NCBI GenBank assembly: GCA_009741485.1 | Contig: CM019216.1 | Coordinates: 46,198,863-46,262,862, forward strand | DNA: 64,000 nt | Reading direction: 5' to 3' | From: Malurus cyaneus samueli | Lineage: Eukaryota > Chordata > Aves > Passeriformes > Maluridae | Shown: piece by piece, positions 28,097 to 39,860 of the stretch | Numbering within the stretch: the first letter of the stretch is position 1 | Layout of the letters: each line of letters opens with the position of its first letter | The notes under the pieces: generated by a model | What the model was told of the DNA's origin: nothing | The model's input: the letters and a program-made list of their open reading frames with translations, nothing else | Database searches by the model: none | Translations under genes and position numbers: made by a program

Positions 28097-28548
28097 GAGC
28101 ATCCAAAGGAGAGTATCAAAGATGAAGGGCCTTGAGATGAAGTCGTATGAGGAGCAGCTGAGGTCGCTTGGTCTGCTCAGCCTGGAGGAGACTGAGGGGA
28201 GAGCTCATTGCACTTACAACTTCCTCAGGAGGGGGAAAGGAAGGGCAGGCACTGATCTCTTCTCTGTGGTGACCAGTGACTGGACCCAGGGGAATGGTCT
28301 GGAGTTGTGTCAGGGGAGGTTTAGTCTGGATATTAGAAAAAGGTATTTCACCCAGAGGGTGGTTGGGCACTGGAACAGCTCCCCAGGGAAGTGATCACAG
28401 CACCAGCCTGACAGAGTTCAAGAAGCATTTGTACAATGTTCTCAGGCACATGGTGTGACTCTTTGGGTGTCCTGTGCAGGGCCAGGAGCTGGAGTCCATG
28501 ATTGTTTTTCATCCCTTCAAACTCAACATTTTCTATGATTCTGTGATT
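28097..28548 (+). mobile_element. CR1 LINE 3' region, sense, about 450 bp, fairly well preserved
   Basis: The whole segment follows the familiar avian CR1 3' region in order: a TCCAAAGGAGAGTATCAAAG block, then GGTCTGCTCAGCCTGGAGG, GAGCTCATTGCACTTACAAC, a CTGATCTCTTCTCTGTGGTG block, GGGTGGTTGGGCACTGGAAC, and a CAAGAAGCATTTGTACAATG stretch. It ends at TTCTATGATTCTGTGATTT. An open frame of 109 codons at 28065-28394 is just this 3' region read through and is not a host gene. It is 5'-truncated and lacks ORF1 and nearly all of ORF2. It is the least diverged CR1 in the window by eye. A T-rich tract precedes it at 27972. Confidence 0.93.
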
Positions 28549-30782
28549 TGCATGGATGTATTTGATTTAAGGGCTTATTATATTAAACACTGTTTTTCTT
28601 TGTGGAAGTTTTACCACTAATTATCATTGATTGAGATGTTTAAGCCATATTAGATCTTTCCACAGGCTTTTTTAGGAAAGATGGATGCAGCATTGTAACT
28701 GATCCAGAACAGTTGGGTATTTCTGTTTTGATTGGTGGCTGAGTTTGTATCAACTTATACCAGTGTGTCTGAACCTTTAAAACATTCTCTGCTGATGCCT
28801 AGGGCTTTCCGTTTCTGTAACAAGTATGACTTGATTCCTGATGGTTAGGGAGTTGAAACTAGTAAAGGGCTAATAATATACATTGATCAATAATGTAGGA
28901 ATAAACAAAAACACAGAAAAAATATGATTTATATTGTCCCATGCTTGGCAGAAACATGAATACAATCTTTATCACTCTGCTTTCCTTTCAGCACTCCAGT
29001 TGACTGCATTGCTGGTGTTCACTCCCTGTAACCTCCCTCCTTCTGTTCCAGTATGGGTTCTCACCTGCACTTTTCTGTAAATGGAACATGACAAAAGTGT
29101 GCAGGGACTCAGGGACTAAGGAAATCATGACAGAAATAGAAACCTGAAGTAGAATAAGAATAATACTGGAATGTTTCTTTTTTCTTTTTTTTTTTTTTTT
29201 TGTTCCTCTGAGTCATGTACTAAAATCTCCAGAAACACATAAAAAAAAAACACAGGTCAGGTCTGAAAAACCCAGTGTGTCTTGTGTGCTGAAAAAGAGC
29301 AAGGTAGTAACCCATTAAGTATGGGTAGGTACGGAGTGTATTCTCAGGTGAGAAGAAACAGATATAGAAGCCGAAACTGTGTATCTCCTCCTCCTGTTAT
29401 GTGAATATATTATCTATCTTCTTGATTCAGTGACACTGAGTAGAATAAAAGTGAATGTGCAGGGTATTTTCTTCAATTTGAAGCTAATCATCTTGGTAAT
29501 GTATGTGTTAAATAATCTCTGTAAATGTCTGAAAACACAGCTTAATGAACACTCACTCATATGCTTGAACATAAAAGATTACAAAGATTCCATATTACTA
29601 TAGGCAATTAATTTATACTTATTTAGGATTTATTTTTATCATGGCCAGTGGGGATATATCCCTCCTGGGTTGTGACCAGATGTTTAAACATGAAGACTGT
29701 AATTTTAGCTTTTATTGCATATATATGCATCAGTGGTAATGGATTTGACTCTTTTTAGCAGGCATCTCAAATCCTGCAATTTGCTGGTCAGCTCAAAGAA
29801 AAAGAAATGCTCTGCAAATGTGTAAAAACCAGCCTGCATCTCTTATCAATGAATTCTCTGGAGCCAGCTGCATAACTAATAGAATCAGCTACTGCTCTTT
29901 TCACCTGTGAGAAGCACATTCTCTTAATAAAATAACTGCAATCCCACAGTCTGATGTAGTTTGCAAGGAAGTGAATTTTGGACTCACTGAAGCACAAGCC
30001 TTTCAAGCAGCATTTTTGGTTAGGAGTGAATGAGTCCAGCATTAAAGCTGGTAATGGAAAGGAGGGGTGCTTGTATCTCTGTCACTGCTTTCCAGCAGAA
30101 GCACAGATGCTTTCAAGCACTTGAATCTCATTCTTCTCTTTTTCATTATCCACCTCCAGCAAGCTCTGTTTAATAAACATTTGCTTCTCAATGCCCCCGC
30201 CCCTAGTTTTATGTGCTTGTGAATTTGAGGCCCTTAAAGACACAGTTTCCAGGGCTGCTTCTTCTTTCCCTGCCAAAACTCAATACCAGTTAACAAACAA
30301 CGTGTGATCTTAAATACTTACAACAAATCTGTTATCCATATTTAGCAACTACGTTATTGGTTTTTTTAAAAATCCGTGCAGGATTCTGCATCACTGCTTG
30401 GACCTTTTCAAATGTCACTCTTACTCATTTCTGCAATGACTAGCTGCAAAAGCTGTGTCACAGCTTTGGAACCTCAAATATCACATCAAGATGCAGTTTG
30501 CACTTATTTTCATGGGAAAGGAAGGTCATGCACGCTTGGCATTTCAGACTCACTGTGAGTCTTGTATAGGAAAGTAGGGCCTTGAAGATAGTACTTAAAG
30601 TCCTAAGCATGTGCCTCAGTCAGAGACTACCTGGTAGAGCTTTTCCTCATCATTTCTTGACTCAGGATTTGCCTCCTCTTAGTTTCCACCAAAAGTCTGA
30701 TTTGGACTTACAACTATATATTTGTGCTTCTGTGTTATTTTTAAATTTATTTGGTTTTGTTTGTGAATTTTGTTGTGTCTGC

Positions 30783-30804
30783 TTTTTTTTTTTTTTTTTT
30801 TTTT
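30783..30804. repeat. T22 homopolymer tract
   Basis: Uninterrupted T run of 22 bases. Could be an antisense poly-A tail, but no retrocopy is recognisable to its left. Confidence 0.93.
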
Positions 30805-31890
30805 AAGAAATTCTTTCAATTTACCTTTAGTAATTTCCTAGGACTTGGTTAGCTTAATTAAAACTTATTGATGCAATAATGTGTCTTCAATTGAAACATT
30901 GAATTCAGTACCCTTTGTGCCTCCCTTCTGGAAGCTCTGCTCCTCTTGAAGCGTGTCTGGGGAACAATCTGATAAGACACTGGGGCAATGCCTGCAATAC
31001 AGGTGCTGCAGCTGGGTTCCTCTGCACACCAGTATTGCTACAGACTGAAGGTAAGTAAAAATACCTCAGATGTTCCCAGTCTTGTCTCTTTTCTTCCTGG
31101 GTAAGGTGAAATATGTAACAAAGAGCATCCAACCCCAAATACTTATAGCTGTAAGCTGGCAGAGTATAAAACTACAGGGTTTATGTAGCTATTTCAGCCT
31201 CTTCATATGTATATAAATCCCTAGTCTCTCTGAATGTGTCTAATATTGGGGCACATTATTCTAGTTCTCAGCTATTTACATGATAAATCACATATTATTG
31301 AATGCGCGTTTCATCAGGGTCATCCTGTAATTTAAAAGACCAGCTGACAGAAATCCTTGACAGGCTGAGGATGGAGCATTTATGCTTCCTGCAGGGAAGA
31401 AAGACAGAGAAGTGATCTGGGGAGTCAGCAATTCTAGGAAAGCCATTTGGTTCCTGGCAGCGCAAGCCCTGCGTTACCACTGTGCTCTGCTTGGGCCAGG
31501 CTACCTCCCAGAGCAGATACTGAGCTCTGGCAGCTGAGACTCCCATGCTGGAGACACAGACATGGGAATGCCATTATTAAATAATTACAGAATATCTTTT
31601 GAAACCCATTTTCTTTTAACCCTCTAAAGGACCTTTTTATCCATTTCCAAGCAGCAGGCGGGTGTTTCACAATTTCATGACATACATGGAAAAAGGCTAT
31701 TTTGGCCAATTTGTAATCGTTTCTCAATCTCATTCAAAGTTCTCCTTCCGCAGTCAGAGCTCATGCCTGGAATGGACAGGCTTGCTGGACAGTGCTTTTG
31801 TTCTGTGGCTAAGAGGAATTGCATGGCAGTAATGGGGAGGTGCCTTGTTTTGACTCAGATTTAAAGTGGTTCTGAAGTTTGTTCCCTAGC

Positions 31891-31922
31891 CTGTTAGGAT
31901 AGTACACTGTTAGGATAGTACA
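31891..31922. repeat. 16-bp perfect tandem duplication
   Basis: CTGTTAGGATAGTACA occurs twice back to back (31891-31906 and 31907-31922) with no mismatch, followed by CTG as the start of a third copy. The lack of divergence points to a recent replication-slippage event. Confidence 0.95.
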
Positions 31923-33973
31923 CTGGCATCTGCCAAATTCTTCATGGGTATTATTCAGCCACAGAGAGTCAAGAAGGGCTGAGTGTTTCCTGCAGCTCTG
32001 GCTTCCTAAACACAGAGGCAGAAAGTTTAATGCTCAGACATCTGCCAAATCCCTGTCTGAGCTGTCTGAGCTGATACTGTGAGCAGCCGGGGTGGATGAA
32101 GCTGTCTTTGCCTGGGAAAAGCTGTTGCTATTATCCACTTGTGGACCAAGACCCTGTGATACACACAATGTCTTGCAAGACCCGACCCTAGGTGAGTCCA
32201 GCCTCTAGTGCTCATGCAGCAAACATGGGTGCAGCCAAAGCAAGGGCAGTAGTTGCCTCCTGGAGCATGTGACAAGTGAAATCCTGAACTGGAGAGTCCC
32301 CTTGGCACTTGACAGGCAGCTCAGCTGGTGTGGGACTGCAGTGACAGTGTGGATGGGAGCTGAAACCTGCAGGGAGTCCCCCAGCAGGCTGCTCTTTCTG
32401 CATTGAATTGTGCAAAATGTTGTGGTACCAGCAGCAAGTCTTATACTCTCTATTTGTCTGTCTCTCTTTTGAAGCAAATCGATGTCAGATTAACCGCTAC
32501 AAAAGAAATAGCTATGTTAGAAATAATAGGTGCGGCAGCTGGATAAATCATATTGTGTTCTTTAAGGGGTAATATCTTATGTTTATTGTACCTTTTCATA
32601 AGAGCAGAAAGCCCTTGTAAGTGAACAAAAATGGGAAGCTATTTAGAAAGCTGAAGTACCCCAGGTAAAATGAGCATTAGAAGTAGCAAGTCATGCAGGT
32701 CCCTGTACAGCAGGTGGTGTTATCTTTGGTATGCACAGCAAACTAAGCTGCTCAGGGTGTGAGCAGAACTAAACCTGTCATCTCTCAATTGCTATTTAGC
32801 CAGCTAGCCACATCCACTTGGTCCTCTTGTGAGGCTGGGAACAGGGACACTTATTTGGATTGTGACTGCTTTCCACAGGTATCTGGAACAACTTCTCTCC
32901 TGTTCAGCCCTTGCAGGAGCACAGTTCTGTTTGCCAGCTGTGGGGCTCTTCATGGCCCATCTGGAAACAGGCCATGGCTTCTCTCTGCAAGAACCTCTCT
33001 CCTGCCCTCAGCTGTCTGCTGCCAGAAGAATCAGGATACTCTGATGTGACCCTGTTGACATAGCCTATCTAGGCAGTTGGTAGGGAAGGCCATTACCAGG
33101 GGTCAGAGTGTTAATTTATCTTAAAGTATTGATTTTTGTATGCCCAGTCCTGTTCTGAAGTCTTTGTGGTTGAGTAGGTCAAAGGCTGAGAGTTGTATAC
33201 GTGTTGATGTGGTGTGATTTTAGGAGAAACCATCCTCCCCTTGGTCATCTCCAAAATCCTCTTTATCCCCAAGGAAAACAAAGGTGCCTGAAGACCAAAT
33301 AATTTCAAGAGGTATACTGAGCACTTGCAAAAACTGTTTCATTCAAAGAAAAATATAAGTTAAATGAGATCTGGGATAAGTGTGGGAGAACAAAGCAAAC
33401 CCAGACACAGATCAGGTCATGCTCCCCTCTACTTTGTGTCTCACTGGCTGAGGAAATGCATTTAGGTTGTCTTTCATCTCCATGAGATTGTTGTTCACTC
33501 CTTATGGGCAGCTGGGGATTTGGGCAATGAAAGAAAAAATAACAGCTTTGTGCTCTCTGCGTGGAAATGTCTACTTCTGACCCAGAGTTCATCAAAGGAG
33601 CAAAGCAATAATGGCAGTGAAAGAGCTCTTGGAGTAGCTCTGCTCAGTAACGAGGAGATGCAGCGGTGCTGGATGCAATTGCTGAGGCCAATTAAGGTAG
33701 CTGAGAGGGGAGAAGTCAGCCATGCCTTTTTCCCATCCTCTGTAGCATTAACTATTCTACAGGTCACAAATAAATCTGATTACTAAAGACATCCCTAGGC
33801 ATGCATAGACACAAACACTCAAGACAATATGTAAAACAAAGCCCCTGATCTCTCAAAATATTTTCTCTCTTGATTTTTCTCGCAGAGAGTAAAACATGCT
33901 CTTCATGGCACCATAGTGACCTCAGACACACTTGATTAACTATAAATTAACTTGTTTGGGGTTTTTGTTGTTG

Positions 33974-33992
33974 TTTTTTTTTTTTTTTTTTT
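33974..33992. repeat. T19 homopolymer tract
   Basis: T run following GTTGTTGTT; simple low-complexity sequence. Confidence 0.9.
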
Positions 33993-36900
33993 CCTCTGGG
34001 GCACTAGCAGCCAGAATATAAAAGCATTAAATATGCTGAAAGTGGTTTTGAAGCTGCTTTATAGATGAAGACTGATCTAAGTCTTGTGACTTAAATCTTT
34101 GAATATGTGACTACTTCTGTTTTAAGACAGAAGGGATAATTTTCTATTTATTTATATTTAAAGGGGCTCTGGCATATTCTGCTAGGGAAGCCTGCTTTCT
34201 GCTGAGCTAAAACCCAGACAAAGTAAATAAATGTTGTGGATTCCATCTGGTAAAATGCAATATTTTCTTTATGTGACATAGATATTCAGAAGCTACTGAA
34301 ACCAATCATTAAATCAGTATCTTTGCTAAACAACAAAGAGTCGTGAGCCTAAGCAGTAAGTGCTATCCCATTTGAAAATATCATCATTTTGCATTTACTT
34401 TTTTATTTTTTGTAATCCATTGGGAATCTGAAAAAGACATGTCCATGTCCAGTACAGACGGTCTTGTAGCCTACGTAAAACAGATTTTTTTTTTAAGATT
34501 CTAATCATTAGGGTACTGACCTTAGTGGACTCGGATCATATCCGATTTTCGCTTTATCCTTTTGATAGAGCATAAGGAAATAAAAACTGACCTAATGAGC
34601 ATACCCAAAAGAAGAGACTATTGTGAAAGGAACAAGAGAGGGAAAAAAGGCTGCAGTGAGGAGGAATGAGCAGGTAAAATCTGAAGAAGCCCATTAAAGC
34701 TGAGGCATCCAGACAGAGCAGATGTTAATACAGAAAGTATCTGTATGCTAGGTCCAATTTCAGTTACATGTGCAGAGGATGCAGATGCCAAGCACATGTC
34801 TGAACGCCTTTAAATGCATCTTTTCAGATGCTGAACTGAGCACTATGGTCAGCCCTTAATGACAATAGAACTGAAAAAATCCAGTTGCAAGCCTTTTTAA
34901 ACTCAAAGGAAAAGAATCTTTGCATTTAACCACAGTGACGTGGTACCATTATAAATTTAGAAGTGATCAGCAGCTTATTCACACCATGAAAACCATCAAA
35001 CCATTGGCAGTGCTGGGACTCGCTAGCAGATAAAAGATAGTCTGCTTTATAAAGTAAAATACCTAAGATTGCTGAGATAATTGAAAATTATGAATTAGTT
35101 TTATCTGACATTCAGAAGCCTCAACTGCCTAGTAAAATTAAATAGCTGTGAACTTATATGGTAGTTTCTTTTCATTAAATCATTGGCAATTAAACATGAC
35201 ATTTTTATGACATTATGCTATCTCTGATGCATATAGTTTGGTTGTCCTCTAGCATTGCTGGCAACAATATTCACAAATACAATTAATATTTGCAATGAAC
35301 ATCCAATCCTTTTTTTTATAGGCAATCCAGGTTTGTCTCAGTGACTGTTTGTACCAATAAACTAGACAGGTACTTGACACTTGTAAAGAAACAATTATTT
35401 TGCATGGTTCTAGATTTACTTCACCACAGCTGCAGTCTGATGACCTTTATATTTTAAAACACAAGAGAAGTTATAAGTTTCCCTGTGATTTTTTTGAAAA
35501 GGTTTCTATAGATTTCTTACATGATAAGTATCTTCTTAGGTCAATTTTTGTTTGATTTTTTTTTTTAATCTAGAAAATGTGGCAATAAATTTGGTGATGT
35601 TTAGAAACCATTTCCTCTGCATGTCTGTTTCCATTTCCAATTGGGATAAAAGCATACATTGCTCTTTATAGTAGAGCAAAGCACACCATCATTACAATGT
35701 TTTATTTTTAGTACCTTTCATTCCCTTTAATCCACTGAAATATCTTGTTGCTTGTTTAAACACTCAAGAGTGATGGCTTCATTGAACTATCCCATTCATC
35801 AACAGCTCAATTCATGTCTGCCACTGCCTGGCGTTGATAATCTGTTGCCAAAACCTGTCAGACAAAAAGAAGTTCTTTTTGCCTCAGTGACAGATGGCTC
35901 TGCTGAACAAAGATCTTTCTGCCTATAAAATACTGTCTCTTTTCTTTTTGTCAAGACATTTTAAGTAGCCACAGCAACATCAATAGAAAGTTGTTCCACC
36001 AGACAGGGCCAGCAGGTGAAAATACAGATTTGTGCTGCTGTTTTGTGAGTTGGGCCAGAAGACAAAAGTTCAGTCCAAACACAGTATTGTCACATAATTA
36101 GGGTGTTGTGTCATGATGTCCAGCTCTACTTAGGCTATGCTAGCTCAGGTCTCATGCTGTGCTAATGCTCTTTTGGGACTCTCAGGTCTGGTGCTCCATG
36201 GTCTGCTCTGTTCTCTTCAGTGCTGCAGTACTCAAGCTGTCCTTCTGTACTCTGAAGTGCTGAGGAAATTAAAGCTGGGCAAAGTTTTCTGCCTGTCTGT
36301 TTCTTTTTCCATGTCTTGTTTAATAACCTTTGAATGCTCTGGACCATTTTCATGTGAGATACACCAAGAATGTTCTCAAAGACACAAAGATCCTTGATAT
36401 TTTCTGGATAAAAAAACCCCAAGCTCATTGCCACCACTAAAAAAAAACAGTAAAAGCTTAAATTTTAATGGACATCTGAAATTTTGCACAGATGGAGAGG
36501 AATATGGTCAAACTTTCATTATTGTTCACTTTGCATCAGGAAGGACTGTTTTCTTCTAATTATATTTCCTTAAAGCAAGGAACTCTTAACCTTCTCCCGA
36601 ATCCCTTTAGAATTTTAACTTTTTGGAGAGAAAATTACAAAGTACATTTTCTCCTCTTAAGGCATGTAAAAACCATTGCAGGGTAATATTATGCTAAAGC
36701 AGAACTGTCAACTTTACTGTTCTAATGCGTTCAGCTAGTTCAGCAGAGCTTATTGCAGCCAGATTTTGTTGGGAAATGGGTTAACATTATGCAGTATTGT
36801 ATCCTATAGCCATCAGATCCATGCAAATTCAGTAATCGTGTTATGTGAAGCTTCTTGTGTGCCTGGGCAGCCAGAACGTATAAATTAAATCTTTATCCAC

Positions 36901-39665
36901 ATCCAAACATTGTTTTTAAATGATACTGAGCAGCGTGAAAACCTACCAACAAACTTAAATTATGAACCATGAAATAAAAGAAGAAGGGTTGCTGGAGCCC
37001 TCTTAGATAAATTCTTGCATATTTGCTCTATTATACTTCCATATTGCCATAACTTAGTGCTTATTACTTTTTTCTTTATCCCTATTATTTTAAAAATCTA
37101 CCTTGACAAACCAGTGGCTTCCAGCCACCCAGAATAAAAATAAGTCTACTTTTTTATTAGTATTTTTTACTGAACAACTTTTATGATGTTTTGTGTTATC
37201 CTAGGGAGAGAAAACTGAAATATATGTCAGAATTGTGCTTCACGGTAGCAGATCAGGTGAGTTAAAATTCCCAACCTGATGGTCACTTCTTCACTCTGTG
37301 AGGCAGAGGCTGAGGAATTGGTGCTAAATGTTTGTACGTATCTAAAAAGCAGAAAGCTCAAAGCTTGATTTGCAAAATATTTTTGAAGATAGGATTCTCC
37401 CAAAGTTAATACCTATGATCGTGTTTGGTATTAATGAAGCCAGTGGCAGAGTGCAAATGGAAGCGTTTTTACAAATAAAACTGTCCATTAAAAAAATTCC
37501 ATTCATGTAAGATCTATGGAGCAACATGAAGTAGTTGATAATACTTCTTCAATCTGCTTATTTTGAGTTCACTCAAAACTGTCCTGCTTTGTGTCCCTCA
37601 AACTTGTCCCAACACACCAAATCTAAAATTCAGGTTTTTCATGTGCAGACCCTGACACATCTGCTTCATTGAAAGGGAAGTGTAGCTTAATATTAATTAT
37701 TGGTAGATTAAATACAATTAGAGCTATAAAATTCTAGTTTATACACATCTGAATTACTGCACGTGATGTAGAACTGACCCTAGAAAGAATATAGAAGAAA
37801 TAACATAAAATGAAGAAAAGAGATAGCAGGTAGGACGTGGCAAGAACTGAAGAGACAAAACTTACATATTCTTTTAAAGAATACAAGGGACATGAGAATT
37901 GTAAAGTGCCTTCAAAGTAACCCTAAATGGTCACCTTTAGTGACTTTTTAGTGACCCTAAATGAAGACACTAGCTATTGTCCATTGAACACAAACCAATG
38001 TATTTAAGAAAGAATTTCAAAGCAGACAATAATGAATAAAATCCTGTTTTTGCATGGGTTCCTAAAGAAATTACTCAAAACCAGAGTTATCCACTTATTA
38101 CAAGTGGTGTAATACTGGCGAAAAGATTAATTAATGCAATTGATATTTAACTGTTTTTTATTCACAAGAAAATAAAAGCCCAGACTTCACTAGAACAATT
38201 ATTTTATATTAAATTATAATTGATTACTAGCACATAGCAATTGAAAAGTAATTACTATGGCATTAGTATGTGGTTTTTTATTTCTCAGTCTCAGCAGATG
38301 GCTTTTTAATATTTTTGTTATTAACTGATATAGATGATGTCTTATTGAATAAAAATTAAATTGGTATTTGAGAACTATCACTTAATCATTTACTTTCATT
38401 ATTTCCAATAGGCTTGTTTTAGAGCCCTACCTGTTTTTTTTTTTCCTCCCTTCTTCCCATCTTTATGCCTGAGGATACTAACAACGATGAAGCAAGAGTA
38501 GAAAGTCATAAAACCATTTAATTCTTTGGCAGGTAGTAAAATATTTTCTCCCTCCTAAACTGCACAGACTGTGCTTGTGATTAGAGAACAAATTTAATAA
38601 AACAAAACATATTGATTGCCAAAGGGTTTTTTTTTTCCCCCAAACTAATGGTGCTAAGCACACTAGGAGATTGTACAAAGTAAAGCTACTTCTTCAGACA
38701 GCTGTCATCTATCTGCAAGAGTGATCCAGATGTTGGGAACAACATATCTTTGGATAAGAAAACATGATATTATCAAAGATAATGTGTGCAGAGAAATTCT
38801 GCTGGAATGCACCTGTTCTAGATGCTAGTGATATTCAGGAATTAATTAAAATATGTGTATATTTGGTCAGCTTTATTGTTTTATGGAATTTTGCATCTGA
38901 GGATCTCCAAGCACTGTATCACTGCTGAACATCTAAACTAAGCACCTTCTTTGTGAATCCATCTTATGAAAAAACTAGATAGAAAATGGCTGTCATGCTC
39001 TGTGAACTTTATCTTTCAAAACTCATGTTTATTTAAGGGTGAGTTTTAAAATTCTGCATCAAAACAAAATTTTGAAAGAATTTAAGAAATGTTAAAATAT
39101 GGTGGTCAAAAATGTAAACATTTTCCCCAAAAAGTAAAAATTATTAATCTAATATATGCCCAGTTTTGTATTGACATTAATATTACAGAAGTTATAGAAT
39201 TTCCACTATGTCTAACAAAATATTTCAATGTTTTCCCTGTTACTGAAATAAACATGTAGAAATTATTTGTTTTGACACTTCTTCCCCAAGATATAGTCAA
39301 ATTGGACACATTCTTTTGAAAGGTTTTCTTTTCCAAGCAAGTGTAGTTTTCCTGACAGGTCTGTCTGTCTCACCAGCTATTTTGCCCAGCTTAGAGCTGC
39401 TTACTATTTTAACTGAGGCCCAAAGGACATGCTTTCCAGATCACACAGGAGATGATGACTTGCCTTGCGTTAGAGCTCCAGGCTTGCAAGATTTGTTCTC
39501 ATCCTGAGAGAAGGAATTTGGATAAGTTTATCTTTGACAACTGCATTAGCCTGGCACATGCTGCAGGAACGAGAGTCAGCATTCGGTATTGTTCGAAACA
39601 TGAAGGTTTCCCAGGCCATACCCTTTTAAAAACTGGGAACTTCCTTCTGATTTCCCAGCGTAGGA

Positions 39666-39860
39666 AGAACGTTAGCCTATTGCAGCAAATCCAGAGGAGG
39701 CCCACCAAGTTGATTAGAAGGATGCAGCACCTTTCCTATGAGGAAAGGCTGTGAGGATTGGGATTGTTCAGCCTGGAGAAAAGATGGCTTTGGTGTGACC
39801 TCATTGTGGCCTTCCAGTAGCTGGAGGGAGCCTAGGAGCCTTGGTATCACAAGAAAAAAA
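39666..39860 (+). mobile_element. CR1 LINE internal 3' fragment, sense, degraded
   Basis: Sequence from GCAAATCCAGAGGAGGCCCA through TTTCCTATGAGGAAAGGCTG and GATTGTTCAGCCTGGAGAAA to TGTGACCTCATTGTGGCCTT matches the CR1 region upstream of the 3' end. The terminal ATTCTATG repeat is absent, so either a later deletion removed the 3' end or divergence past about 39860 hides it. The 100-codon open frame at 39452-39754 overlaps it only partly and has no family signature. No function expected. Confidence 0.85.

Larger units (their letters stand above)
28549..39665. other. non-coding stretch of 11 kb, no gene recognised
   Basis: Contains T-tracts at 29185-29201, 30783-30804 and 33974-33992, a 16-bp tandem duplication at 31891-31922, and a region of higher GC from about 31300 to 33060 with overlapping open frames on both strands (83-99 codons). 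None of these frames has a family signature. Around 34500-34610 a patch with several retained CpGs has short inverted repeats (TCATTAGG at 34505 with CCTAATGA at 34591). No CR1 or SINE seen. Confidence 0.5.

Noticed and set aside
28065..28394. 109-codon open frame, plus strand
   Set aside because: It is read-through of the CR1 3' region, which is non-coding in CR1 apart from the far end of ORF2.
31300..33060. GC-richer stretch as a CpG island or gene promoter
   Set aside because: CpG dinucleotides are scarce and open frames overlap on both strands without domains.
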